Assembly (NCBI GenBank): GCA_002102555.1
Contig: MCFL01000006.1
Coordinates: forward strand, 248,001-312,000
Direction: 5' to 3'
Length of the DNA stretch: 64,000 bases
From: Catenaria anguillulae PL171
Taxonomy: Eukaryota; Blastocladiomycota; Blastocladiomycetes; Blastocladiales; Catenariaceae
Part shown: piece after piece, positions 39,427 through 49,833 of the stretch
Layout: the number at the start of each line of letters is the position of its first letter
Numbering within the stretch: position 1 is the first letter of the stretch
Notes under the pieces: generated by a model
What the model saw: the letters and a program-made list of their open reading frames with translations, nothing else
Told to the model about the DNA's origin: nothing
The model's database searches: none
Program-made: the position numbers and the translations under genes

Positions 39427-41556
39427 ATGAACCTCAATACAAGCCCCGTCCGGCCGCCACTGCTCCCTTCGAGCCTGGCCGAACTCGTTCTCGTCACCGC
39501 CATTCGCTCCCTGCCTGACCCCATCAACCCCAAGACCGAAACAGGCCCGATCCACTCACTCCTCGTCGTTCTGCCGCACGATGCTTCCATGACGGCCACC
39601 GACCTCATGCGTGCGGCACTCACGCAAATGTGGTGGGTCGACCTCGATTTCGCCAGCCGCCACGGCCGCGTGGACTTGCTCAGCGCCATGTTCCATTGGC
39701 GGCACTGCCGCCCACTCACGTACACGGCCAAGGGGCTCTTTGATGCGGGCAAGAACTGCCATGTGGATGTACTTGAATGGTGGTATACAAAACTGGATCA
39801 AGGCCACATGTGGTTTCCCGAAGTGGAGTTTTACCACTCTGGCGTTGCCGAGGGTTTGGAATCGGCGGATCGCTCGGCGCCTGTTGCGCAGCTGTTTGAG
39901 TGGTATTGCAAGCATTACAAGGTCGCCGAGCGATTGCGCTTGCAAGCGGGACTGGCACCAGGCAGCAAGGAGACGCCGCTGCATCGTGCTGTATCAATGG
40001 GAATCCTTGCTGCCGTCAAGCATGGCCATCTGGCGATTATCGACACAATTCGTCAATGGAACGTGGAGCTGCGACTGAATGTGGCCTGGTATCACGTTGA
40101 TTTGGCCGTTTGGCATGCTGTTGGAACCAAGGACATGGATCTCTGTGAATGGATGTCGCGGGTCGTTTCTGACGATCCATGGTTCGATGTGCAGGTGGTG
40201 CAACGGTTGGCTGGGGCTGCATTGGCATCGGGATCTGTCGAAATGGTGGAATGGGTGTTGCGGAACAAGCAGGTCGACATTTTGAATATCGCCAAAGCAC
40301 TCCAATGTGCATCGGTAGAACTGACTCGGTGGGCGATTGACGAGCAACATCTGGTCAACCTGGACCCGGTCACGGGTAAGATTGTCACTGGGGATGGTGC
40401 TCCGTTTCACATGGACCTATGTGACGTGCTGAAGCAACGACGTTCTTTGAGTGTCACGCCTGTCTTGGAATGGTGGACCGAGAATGCTTCGAGGCTGGGT
40501 GTGTCGCTCGGGCTCAAGTTTCGCTCGTGGGATGTGATGGGACCCATGGGCGAAGGCAATGTTGGGTTTGTCAGGTGGTGGCTGGCGAATTGCGATGTAG
40601 CTGCTGTCCTGGCAGAAAAGAACGACCTAATGTTCACTGTGGCTGTGAAATCTGGCAACCTCGAGCTACTCGGCCTGCTGTATCAAGAGCCGAAAACTCA
40701 ACCCCTCTTCAACACTCGCTGTGGGATCAATGCGGCGACTGGCTATGGCATGGTCCATGTGCTTGAATGGTGGCGGCAAACGGTCACATTGCCCAACTCA
40801 AGTCTCAGATTTCATTTGCGCTCATTGGATTTGGGCCCCTTTGACACCGCGGGCTCAGACGGACACGTTAATGTAATGTCATGGTGGGTCGAGACGGTCA
40901 AGGAAGAAGGTCAAGAGTGGGACACTGTTTTGGGCACATGGCAGCCGTATTTGTCCGGAGCTTCATCAGACGGTCAATTGGAAACTCTGGAATGGTGGCT
41001 GCAAAATGATTCTCGCCATGTTCGCGCGATGACGCGGTTTTCGGACGACATGAGCCCAAGAGTGACAAGGTGGTGGATCAAGCACGGCGTGTCACTTGCC
41101 AAAACTGACAAGAATTGGATTGCCCACGCGGCGTACCACGGGAACACCATTCTGCTCGACTACTTGCTCAGGAACGGTTTCGGTCCAACCGATCGTTGCG
41201 AGTTTGTCAATGTTGTCACTCGCTTTGCTTGCAAGTATGGGCACGCCAACGTGCTCGAATGGTTGGCAAATCGCGCAGATTTGCTGTTCGAGTTTGGCGT
41301 CGACCAGGTGATGATGGCACTCAAGTCAGATGCTATTCTTGATGTTCACTGGCACATTATTGCTTGGTGGGCTGGTCGGGTCAAGGCAGGTGACGAGCGG
41401 TGTAAGGTGGACATGCACGAGCTCAAGACTGCTGTTCTGGAATGGGAAGCACCCAGTGATGACGACTTGGATGATGCTACAGAACCCGAGGCGGAGGCGG
41501 AGGCGGGTGTGAGGAGCTCGGAGGTTTGGCCGCGGTTGATTAAGTATTTTGATTGA
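39427..41556 (+). CDS. ankyrin-like 'LEWW' repeat protein, copy 2
   Basis: A single frame of 709 residues from ATG 39427; an in-frame ATG at 39412 is possible. It is the inverted-repeat partner of 26454-28580. The proteins are identical from about residue 180 to the end. In the N-terminal part they differ (PVRPPLLPSSLAEL versus TVSPQLPLNVAEL, SAMFHW versus NAMFHW, CKHYKVAE versus CKRYEVAE). It has the same GHxxVLEWW units and acidic tail. Function is unknown beyond a likely interaction scaffold. Confidence 0.75.
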   Translation: MNLNTSPVRPPLLPSSLAELVLVTAIRSLPDPINPKTETGPIHSLLVVLPHDASMTATDLMRAALTQMWWVDLDFASRHGRVDLLSAMFHWRHCRPLTYTAKGLFDAGKNCHVDVLEWWYTKLDQGHMWFPEVEFYHSGVAEGLESADRSAPVAQLFEWYCKHYKVAERLRLQAGLAPGSKETPLHRAVSMGILAAVKHGHLAIIDTIRQWNVELRLNVAWYHVDLAVWHAVGTKDMDLCEWMSRVVSDDPWFDVQVVQRLAGAALASGSVEMVEWVLRNKQVDILNIAKALQCASVELTRWAIDEQHLVNLDPVTGKIVTGDGAPFHMDLCDVLKQRRSLSVTPVLEWWTENASRLGVSLGLKFRSWDVMGPMGEGNVGFVRWWLANCDVAAVLAEKNDLMFTVAVKSGNLELLGLLYQEPKTQPLFNTRCGINAATGYGMVHVLEWWRQTVTLPNSSLRFHLRSLDLGPFDTAGSDGHVNVMSWWVETVKEEGQEWDTVLGTWQPYLSGASSDGQLETLEWWLQNDSRHVRAMTRFSDDMSPRVTRWWIKHGVSLAKTDKNWIAHAAYHGNTILLDYLLRNGFGPTDRCEFVNVVTRFACKYGHANVLEWLANRADLLFEFGVDQVMMALKSDAILDVHWHIIAWWAGRVKAGDERCKVDMHELKTAVLEWEAPSDDDLDDATEPEAEAEAGVRSSEVWPRLIKYFD

Positions 41557-41900
41557 TTCATGATGTGGATGTGTACTCGCTGGTTTCCCGTTACCCACAG
41601 TATGTTAAGCTTTAGCTCCCATCCTATGCCTGTCCGTCGTTTATTGCCGTTCATGCATTCTGCAGAGCGAGCAAGAGACTCAGCAGGCACAGGCACGCAC
41701 ACACGGTCGATCGGAGGGCCGAGAGAATCCAACACGTGAAAGTCAACAGGTTTCAAAGCTTCCATTGGCTTCCACAATGTATCACAACAGTTCTTTCTGT
41801 CCGCCAAACGTCGCTCTCTATTCCTCTTCACGTTGACGTTGATTGACGTTGGCAACATCAGTTTTCCATCATTCACACACAGTCAATCAGCTCAGCCATC

Positions 41901-42666
41901 ATGTCTCGCCGCACGACCCTCTTTGTTGCCGGCATCAACCCGCGCACCCGTGCCCGCGACCTCGCCTACGAATTCGAGCGGTAGGTACTGATATCATGTA
42001 TCCACGCCCGTTCCGCCCGTCCGTCCCTCCTCCTCCTCGTCGTTCACAATCAGTCTGACCGCTTCCTCGACCATAAAAAAAAACAGCTTTGGCCGCCTCG
42101 TCCGCTGCGACATCCCGGCGCCCCGTGGCAACGGCCGCCCCTTTGCCTTTGTCGAGTTTGTCGACTCCCGTGACGCTCAAGACGCTTACAACGAGCTGCA
42201 CGGTGCCCGAGTCGACGGCCAGACCATTTCGCTCCAATGGGCCCGCACCCCTGGCCGCCGTGACGACCACTACTCTGGCTCCAGTGGCGGTGGCGGCGAC
42301 CGTGGTGGCGACCGTGGTGGCTACCCTCCCCGTGGTCCCCCTCCGGGCGAGTACCGTGACTTGCCTCCCCGTGGCCGCTCCCGCTCGCCTCCGCGCCGCC
42401 CCTTGTCGCCGCCGCGTGGCCGGTCCAGGTCGCCTGCTGCTCGTCGTGATCCGTACCCGAGCGACTTGCCGCCCCGTCGTGCCGACTCTCGTGACCGAGG
42501 TGCCCGTGACTTGCGCTCGCCCGGCAATGGCAACGATCTGCCGCCGCGCGGTGGCAACAGCAACCGGACGCCGTCGCCCGAGCCCCGCGAACGTGCCCCT
42601 GCTGGCGAGTCGCCCGTGCGTGGTGGTGATGATGACCGTGACCGTGCCCAAGAAGCTGACAACTGA
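41901..42666 (+). CDS. SR-type RNA-binding protein, copy 2
   Basis: CDS is join(41901..41980, 42087..42666), 219 residues; the 106-bp intron is 32 bp longer than in copy 1. It has an RRM (RNP2-like TLFVAGI, RNP1-like RPFAFVEF), a Gly-rich hinge ([15 protein letters not shown]) and an RS/RSP tail ([20 protein letters not shown]). It is a probable pre-mRNA splicing factor. Relative to copy 1 it has one extra Glu near the end (AQEADN versus AQADN) and Arg for His in PPRRADSRD. Confidence 0.85.
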
Positions 42667-43110
42667 ATGCCCTTGATTGAGTGATTATTGTGGAGAGTTG
42701 CAGGATCTGCCCCTACACCATTTGTCGCTGTCGTTTTCAAGGGTTACCAAGCCAAGCCGCATCCTTCGTCGTTGCTCGTCATCGTATTCGCATTCGTCTC
42801 CGCATGCGTCCTCGTCGTTTTGTGTAATTTTCAATTCTCTCGCTCCGTCTCGTCTTTCGTTCCGCCTTCGCTCGTTCGTAACGTCGTCGCTCAACTCAAC
42901 CATCAGCAATCGAATTGCAAAAGGTATTTTGCTAATGAGCTGCCTGTTTCTTTCGTTCCTCCTTTTTTTTCCCTCTGCCGATCCTTCCCGTTAGTATACG
43001 AGTGTATTGTACCGCACATACAACAACCATTTTTTTTTCCCTTTTGCGCATCTTACCTCTTCTGCTGCATGCCGCACATACAGGTGACCCATCACCCCGG
43101 TCGAATCTTG
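42667..43110. other. convergent intergenic region
   Basis: About 445 bp between the SR gene (+) and the RanBD gene (-). The first half resembles the 3' flank of SR copy 1 (a shared GGGTTACCAAGCCAAGCCG), followed by T/C-rich tracts. No gene is seen. Confidence 0.5.
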
Positions 43111-46100
43111 CTATTCATGTCCCTTCACAACCCCGGCCGTGCTCCGCTCAAACACCTCCCCAACTGCATGCGGCACCACAGCTCCCTGCTCAGTAACGAC
43201 GGCCGTGATGAGCCTTGCCGGCACACCCCACTGGCCCTCGCCCACCGCCTCGTCACCCGCGTGCATCGCAACAAACCTCACCTCGCTTGGCGACACGCAC
43301 ACGGCCGGGCACACGGCCAACACATTTGCTGCAGGCTTGTTGGCCTCGGTGGCCTCCATATGCACATACTTGAGCACGGCAGCAACTTGCTCGTTGGCTC
43401 TTGCGGATGCGCTTTCAACAACCACGGACCCGTCGTACAGCACGCGGCGCGCAGGCAACAGAATCACGCGCACAGATTTGGCGATGGACGCGAGATCGGC
43501 TGGGTTGAGTGCAGGCGTGCACTTGACGCCGAGTTTGGCGAGCTGTTTGCCCGTGGTTTGGTCCGACTTGGACGCGTGCGAAGGTGCCGGGGAGGCAGTC
43601 GCAGTCGAGATGCATGTTAAGTGGATCACGTGCAAGTTTTTGCGGGATTTGGCGGCTGCAACCAGTGCTTGGTTGATAGCGTCATGGCTGTCTGTGTGGC
43701 CGTCAGTGCCTGCCAGGAGAATCGTGTCCTTGTTGCGGATCTTGGCCACAATGTGTTGGCTCATGGCGGCGGCGGATGCGTCAAGTGTTGAGGTAACGTG
43801 CGTGATGGCCGAGGCAAGGGTCGTAGTGTCGCTTGAGAGGTAGTGGATGAGGTAGTCGGTTCCGCTGATCCAGGGGCAGCATTGAGAGACGTATTTCAGG
43901 TTCGAGATCATGTCGGGGCGAGGCATATTGGCACATTTGGATTGCAGCATCGAGAGCAGGGTGCGAACCGTGGCTTTTGGGTTGGAGACGAGTTTGCAAA
44001 AGTGCTCGTTTGGTCGAAATGAACCCCCTGTGTTGATTTAGTGCAACCGTTAGCAGCGGCCCAAAAATCGGTCAAGCGGTGACATGTCGTACCCAATAGG
44101 TTGCCGTCCAACGGCGGCAAGGAGCTGAAGTCGCTCGCCAATTTCTCCAGCGCCCGCGCATCCAACACGCTGCTCCTCGTTGGCGACGACTCACGAGACT
44201 GTGTTTTTGCAGTCGCCTTGCATGACCCAATCTTCACCGCTGTCGGCTGTGTCTCACCAGCAGCAATAGCCCTGGCCCAAGTTTGGCACTCTTGCCACTT
44301 TGCCTTGAACTCGTTCGCATCCTGGACTGACGCGAAGCGAACAGCAACGATGGCAGGAGTTCCCGTTTCGCCGTCTGTTGGTGTGAACCATGTACAAGCC
44401 GCAGGGCCGTGCTCGCTCACCTTGATGTCGGGCAAAATGTAGTGGTTGAATCCAACGCGGCGAGACGCAAATGTCGCGGGTACGGCCACCGCGGGTGGGT
44501 CAAGCAACAGACGGATGCGAATGCGCTGGGCGGAAGGTGCATTCGAAGCCGTTTGAAGAATCTCAACGTCACCGCGCCCAAGGACGGTCCATTTGGAGGT
44601 GGATGGCGAGTACTTGTAGCAGTATGCACGGTCAGAAAAAACGAGCGTTTCTTGTCGAATGTTGTGGGAATCAATGGGTGGACGGGCAAGTCGGTTTTGG
44701 GAGACAGGTGATGGGTCTCGAGATGCCGGAAGCGAAAGAGTGCGTGCGGTTGGGCTGGTTGCATATACCTTTTTGCTGTGTGGCGACGATTCCCGCGTGG
44801 CCGAAGAAACAGCCGGAGGGGGTTGACGTCCCCGCTGTTGTGTCTGCACATGAGCCGCATGGTTCCCATCATTGGTCGAACATGTCGGTGAAGTTGTGCG
44901 CGGCCCGGCCTTGCGTTGAGCAGTTGGGGTCGTTGATTCCGAAGATGCCTCGCTAATGTTGGATGCTGAGGTATCGGCCCGACCACCGGACTCTGCGCTT
45001 TGCGCCTTGAGAAAGGCTGCCTTGAACGCTGCCGCCAACTCGACCGTCGCAAACCGTGCAGCAAACGTCTCCTTCTTTGGCTCGGTCGACCCAGCGTCAT
45101 TGTCGCTCACATCGGCCAATGTCATCCACATTAAGGTGCGGCCGGCTGATTTTTGGCTGGCAGTAAACGGCTCGAGCTTCATGTTGCGGGTGATGAGGTG
45201 ATTCGCGCACACTTTGAGCACCTTTGCGCGGCGCATCACAATACGAGTGTGGTTGGTATTCGGGTTGAAGAGAATGCGCAGAGTGCCATTGCCGCGCTCT
45301 TTCCAGGTTTGCACAATGGGGTCGTAGCGGAAGAGAACAGCACGCCTGCCCGCGTGAATGCTGTGAGAAAAGTGCAGGCAAGCAAATGGTTGTCCACCGT
45401 GAAAGCAACATACTCGGAAAAGACTTGATCTTCACCTTCCTCTCCAGTGACCTCATCGACTACTTGCTCCAAGTAAACCACGGGCTCAAAGTTTGCCTTG
45501 GGCTCAAAATCTTCCACCTGTTCTTCGTCTTGCCGCTCATTGTCCTCGTGACCGGATCCCGCTACAGTTTCGCAAACCACAGTCTGATTCTGACCAGCCG
45601 ATGGTGATGACTCCGCGCCATCCCTTTCAATCGGCCTGGGAGCCCTCGGTGACCCGCTCATTTCCTTTCCGGCCGCCACCTTTGCATTCCACTCGCGACA
45701 CTCGTTCACCTTGGCCAAGAGCGCCTTGGCCTTCTCTTCGTGTTTGACACGCAGCGCTAAAACGGCATGCTCGGGCGGCCGTTCCGAGTCGCTTGCCTCA
45801 GCCGGCGTGTGCCAAGTGACGGCAGTCGTTGTATTGAATGCAAACTGCCACGGAATCTCGGGTGACAAGTAGTGATTGAGGCACACCTTGTGCGTCCCTT
45901 CGCGGCGCATCACAACGCGGACTTTGGCTGACGTCCGACACATGAGCAGGCGGAAGGTGCCCGTACCGCGCTCTTTCCATTCTGTCACGGTGTGGGTGGT
46001 CGGGTCGGTTTGCGCTCGGTACGTTTTGGCGCGACTGAGTTTGTGGAGCGACATCTCGTGAGTACGTGTTGACCACACAATGGGCAGATGGATGCGGAGA

Positions 46101-46471
46101 GGGTCGGTATACGAACGTTTCAAAGAGAACATGATCCGTCTCTATTTCCGTGGGCGGCTTGACGAGCTGCGTCAACTGCACAACGGGCTTGAAATTGACT
46201 TGCGGCTCAAAAGGCTCGACCGTCTCTTCCTAAAGACTCACACGCAAACTGCGTGAGGACATTGGTTTCACACATTGTGATGGTAATCAGAAAGCACACA
46301 AACATCTGCAGCTTCTTCTTCCTCGGGACTATTTGGACTCTTGGCACCCGTGTCGCGAAGGAAAGCATGGGTTGTTGCGCCTGGTTTCGCGATCTGTGGG
46401 CTTGACGCCGACTGGCCCGTCACGATCGAAGGTGGGCCGGACTGAGTCGGCTGCTTTTGGATTCCAGGCAT
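43111..46471 (-). CDS. triple Ran-binding-domain protein fused to an eIF2B-like domain
   Basis: CDS is complement(43111..44027, 44093..45345, 45414..46034, 46117..46229, 46304..46471), 1,023 residues, introns of 65, 68, 82 and 74 bp; all phases close. RanBD-A (about residues 64-190): VNFKPVVQL, WKERGTGTFRLL, VCLNHYLSPEI. RanBD-B (268-415): ANFEPVVYLEQVV, TWKERGNGTLRILFNP, KVCANHLITRNMKLEP. RanBD-C (523-656) is diverged: VFSDRAYCYKYSP, VGFNHYILPDI. The region after about 740 resembles eIF2B alpha/beta/delta subunits, delta most: SQCCPWISGTDYLIHYL, KLGVKCTPALNPA, VRVILLPARRVLYDGSVV, LITAVVTEQGAVVPHAVG. RanBDs bind Ran-GTP; eIF2B is the eIF2 exchange factor. The joint rests on one 65-bp intron with GTACGA donor, GCTAAC branch-like site and CACAG acceptor. 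Confidence 0.72.
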
Positions 46472-48112
46472 GGCGATGGGTTCATGTATGGACTACAGAT
46501 TGCGCAGAGTGCCAGCAGTGATATCGGTGACTTTGAATGTCCCTCACGGATCGAAGACACGTTCATGGATCACGAGCTGCTGTGGCCGTGCGTCCAAACT
46601 GTTCGCGCCTCTGTTCGCACATCAGTTTTATTCAGCTGTGATGACTGTGGAATGGTCGCTTCCAAAATGAAAACATCAGACCTGTGACGCAGAGCGTCCC
46701 AAGAATGGCCCGGTTGTGTCCTTGGCCATGGACCGGCGCAAGTCGATTGGTCAACACATCTTGCGGTGATTGCGATTGATTCGGAATTGTGATCAAGTCG
46801 TACTTGGTCGGACCATGACGAACACAGCAAACGGCGACGGGCAGGCACTCACAGCTTTTGCTGCTCTTTGCCGGTCTTTCCGTTGCCGTCTTTTCAGCAC
46901 ATCGCACTGATCCCTACTGGAACTAGGTCCGTCCAATCCGCTCTGTCCTTGTCTCACATGATCCTTTTGTTGTCTTGTTCCCTTTCGTTTGTGTCTCATA
47001 TCCATTGTTCAATATAATTATACTTGCTGTTCCGTTCCCTCGTGGCCTCGTCGCGCTTGGCCTCGCCATCAAGCACTCGTCATGTCGGGCTCTTTCGTAT
47101 GTCGCGGTCAATGCTTGCCCGGACGTCCGCCCCGCAGAAGACGTCCCCGTCCTGGCGCCATACAACTCGCGGCACGCACTCGGCTCATTCAGGTCACCAC
47201 TACCAAAGACACATATGAATGGACTTGCAACACCTTTTCTTCCATTCCGTACTCCTGGCCGCCTTTTTCTCTTTTTCTCCGGCAGTCTTTGCCCCATGAG
47301 CATGCCAAGTAGGTCTGATCAGGGGTTAGTTCATGTGAGACAGACCGCTCTACAGTCTCAAATGAGGACCACAACGACTTGACTCGGTAAATTACACCAA
47401 TGCACTTGAGAAAAAACTGACATGGTGATAAATCTTTGACATGCAATCATCATACAAGCCGCCTCCCTATACATATCCGGCTTCTGGGGTCGGACATCTG
47501 AGCTTTTCCGGCACTGCGCGTGGCCAACATGGATGTGCAACATCGTGGATCGACGTCTCCACGTTTTCGGATCAGCTGACTGGTTGCTGAGAGGTTGGCC
47601 AAGTCATTCAACTTCCAACCAACAACACAGGCGCCAACCCGCGAAAGGTACAAATACGGATGCGCATCCCGCCCACCCTGCCACTCGAACTCTAACGTAC
47701 CTTTTAGGGCCGGAATCAGATCACGCAGTGGTTCGGCGATCACAGTGGCTTCTGCATCGCACATTTCTAACCGCAGGAGACATTGTTGGTTCTGGCGGCG
47801 CCTTGAATGGGCTGCTGGCCTTTACAATTTTTTCTACGTGCTACTCGATGTTTTGTCTTTCGGCAAAAGCATCGTCTTGCTAGCCTTATGTTGTTGACTT
47901 GAAATCATCGTGTGGACCCAATCAGAACCCAACGTTTGATTGAGGTATTCATAATGTGACAGGATACGTGTGGAGAGGGAAAAGTCTGAAGTCCATAGCG
48001 AAGTAAGAGCTTTCATGATCACTCGTCCCTAGAAAGGGTGTGTTGCCCGTGGACATGCTGGCATGTCTGCGAAAGGGCAGGAACAGGCAATGAGGGCCGC
48101 AAGAGCGGTGTT
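46472..48112. other. unresolved region, no gene supported
   Basis: About 1.6 kb. Several short overlapping open frames occur (for example 47083-47312 and 47533-47883 on +, 47450-47764 on -). None has a recognisable domain or a convincing splice model. It contains the promoter of the RanBD-fusion gene next to 46471. Confidence 0.35.
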
Positions 48113-48146
48113 GCCAGTGCACTGGAACAAGGGGCGCGAAGCGCCC
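48113..48146 (+). repeat. inverted hairpin repeat, left copy
   Basis: GCCAGTGCAC, a short spacer, then ACAAGGGGCGCGAAGCGCCC. Its last 15 bases form a perfect GGGCGC-GAA-GCGCCC stem-loop. The same two blocks occur in reverse complement at 49717-49747. Confidence 0.7.
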
Positions 48147-48281
48147 GATCCCTGACGTTCACGTGATGGGTCTGTCGTCGTTGAAAATCATCAAGTATTG
48201 TCGCCGTCTGTGACGCTCAGTGGGAACGAGCCGTCTTAGAAACGCTATGCATTGTTCAATCTTTCGATCTGTCATTACAAT

Positions 48282-49200
48282 ATGTCTGCCTGTAACGCTG
48301 TCCCCGGCTCTCGAAGTGCGTCGGCTCACCCTCCAGGGACGACCGATCTCAGTTCTCACAAACGAACTGATCGCTATGCCAACCGCCAACCTAACCTTCG
48401 AGAATGCATTGTTGGCCGACGACCATCAAGAAAACATACTCGACAACAAATCCTGTGCCTGTAAGTAGAGTAGTCCCCTTCTTTTCCACTTCCTCTTTGC
48501 GCCCCACAACATCCAGAGCGACTACTGGCTTGCTTTGGCCGTGCACAGCCTCGTCCTTCTCGCTGTACTTGTCATCATCGTTCCCAAACGCATCCAATAC
48601 CTCAAGGCCTGTCTGCTGCATGTCAACCTGCTTTGTTGCACAGGGATCGTTCGCTTGATCACTGTACTGAACTTTTCCTTCATCTCCTTGTTGGCAAGGT
48701 CGACCACGTTTATCCACCCGACCCGAATCCTGGTACATACAACAGTAGCAAACGCCGCCCATTTTTGTCCATGCAAGCCTTGTGAAACCAATAGTATCGT
48801 CTGGCCCAGGTTAGCGCAACAGTTGCATCTGCCTTCGAATCGTCCACGCGCCGGCGGCGCGTTGGAACTGGAATATCCGTGTGAAGATGGACTCGGTTTT
48901 CGAGATGTGGTGTGGACGTGCATGACGACATGATCAGGTTGACCGATGTTGTTGATGTCTGCAACCAAGGTTGATTGGTCGGTGCTTCCTTTTGCACATC
49001 GTGAGGCGGCAGTGGCGGTGACTGTAATACGCTGCATGCTGGTTTTGGGTCTTGTCTTGGTGCTTGTCATTTCGGATGCACTGAACGCGTCACTCACATG
49101 TGGATCAGTTCAAGCGCACATTTGTTGTGTTGGTGTATTCGTCTTTGCACTTGGCCTTGGCCGTTGGTGATTTCAGTTGCGGCTCATACAGAGGAAGATC
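48282..49200 (+). CDS. candidate multi-exon membrane protein (unresolved)
   Basis: A perfect GTAAGT donor at 48461 and an acceptor near 48516-48518 bracket a short intron. The next exon (about 48519-48732) encodes two convincing membrane helices: YWLALAVHSLVLLAVLVIIV and LLHVNLLCCTGIVRLITVL. It ends at a GTACAT donor. Further hydrophobic stretches downstream are RCMLVLGLVLVLVISDALNA near 49040 and FKRTFVVLVYSSLHLALAV near 49105. Exon phases could not be joined into one clean frame, so boundaries and even integrity are uncertain. It could be a receptor-like protein or a decayed gene. Confidence 0.3.
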
Positions 49201-49716
49201 CCCACAACTCGAACCGACGACGACAACAGGGCAGGTCAACGCCTTGAGAGTGTGGAGCCTGTGTTCATCCAACATGAGATGGGGTGGTGAGATCAGGAGA
49301 CAAAGACGCCACTTTAGCCAGAATGCACTGAAAATGCCAGGATGGGATGGACAGACAAATGATACCTTGCGTCGTGCCTGACATGACCTGCCCCTCGGTT
49401 TTTCAAAATGCGACCGCAGGATCCAGAGCCAGCACGGACAAGGCTGGGAGAGGGGGAAAACAAGGTGTGGCTGTGACGTGTCGGCAGTTTGTGAACAGGC
49501 CAGGGGTCGAACGGAAAAAGTGGCCGGCAGGAGTTGTTCAGGGTAATGGGTCGACTCTAATGCGGGTGAGTTCATGGTATTCCGATATGTAAGATTTGTC
49601 TGGACCAATTTACATGTAATGTTTTCGATTTGGATCAAAAACCGATCAGTCACCGATCAGTTCCAAAGTTCATCACGTGTAGGCATGGCTTGCTGCACCC
49701 AACTCGTCCCTGCCTT

Positions 49717-49747
49717 GGGCGCTTCGCGCCCCTTGTTGTGCACTGGC
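49717..49747 (-). repeat. inverted hairpin repeat, right copy
   Basis: Reverse complement of the 48113-48146 element: GGGCGCTTCGCGCCCCTTGT followed by GTGCACTGGC. It lies about 90 bp upstream of the LEWW gene at 49834. No target-site duplication is apparent outside the two copies. Confidence 0.7.
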
Positions 49748-49833
49748 GTCTGCTGTTTCTCAACGCTCCATAGCTCAGCTTTTCGATCACCCCCGTCGCC
49801 CATGAACAGCTCCATTATTGAGTCAAAGCAACC

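Larger units (their letters stand above)
39427..42666 (+). repeat. inverted duplication, right arm
   Basis: Partner of 25379-28580. The stretch 40075-41980 appears base-identical to 26030-27935 in reverse complement. The outer parts (LEWW N-terminal codons, SR intron, SR 3' end) differ by substitutions and small indels. Confidence 0.9.

Noticed and set aside
41346-41876. 176-codon minus-strand frame conserved in both arms (also 26134-26664 on +)
   Set aside because: Its conservation simply reflects the near-identical inverted duplication. It overlaps the LEWW gene's 3' end in antisense and has no domain.
43139-43843. Plus-strand 234-codon frame opposite the eIF2B-like domain
   Set aside because: No motif; the minus-strand frame aligns with eIF2B landmarks and joins upstream exons in phase.
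47083-47312. Small Arg/Pro-rich frame (76 codons) upstream of the hairpin repeats
   Set aside because: Starts with ATG but shows no family features. Alternative frames over the same DNA are equally open, so I could not support it.
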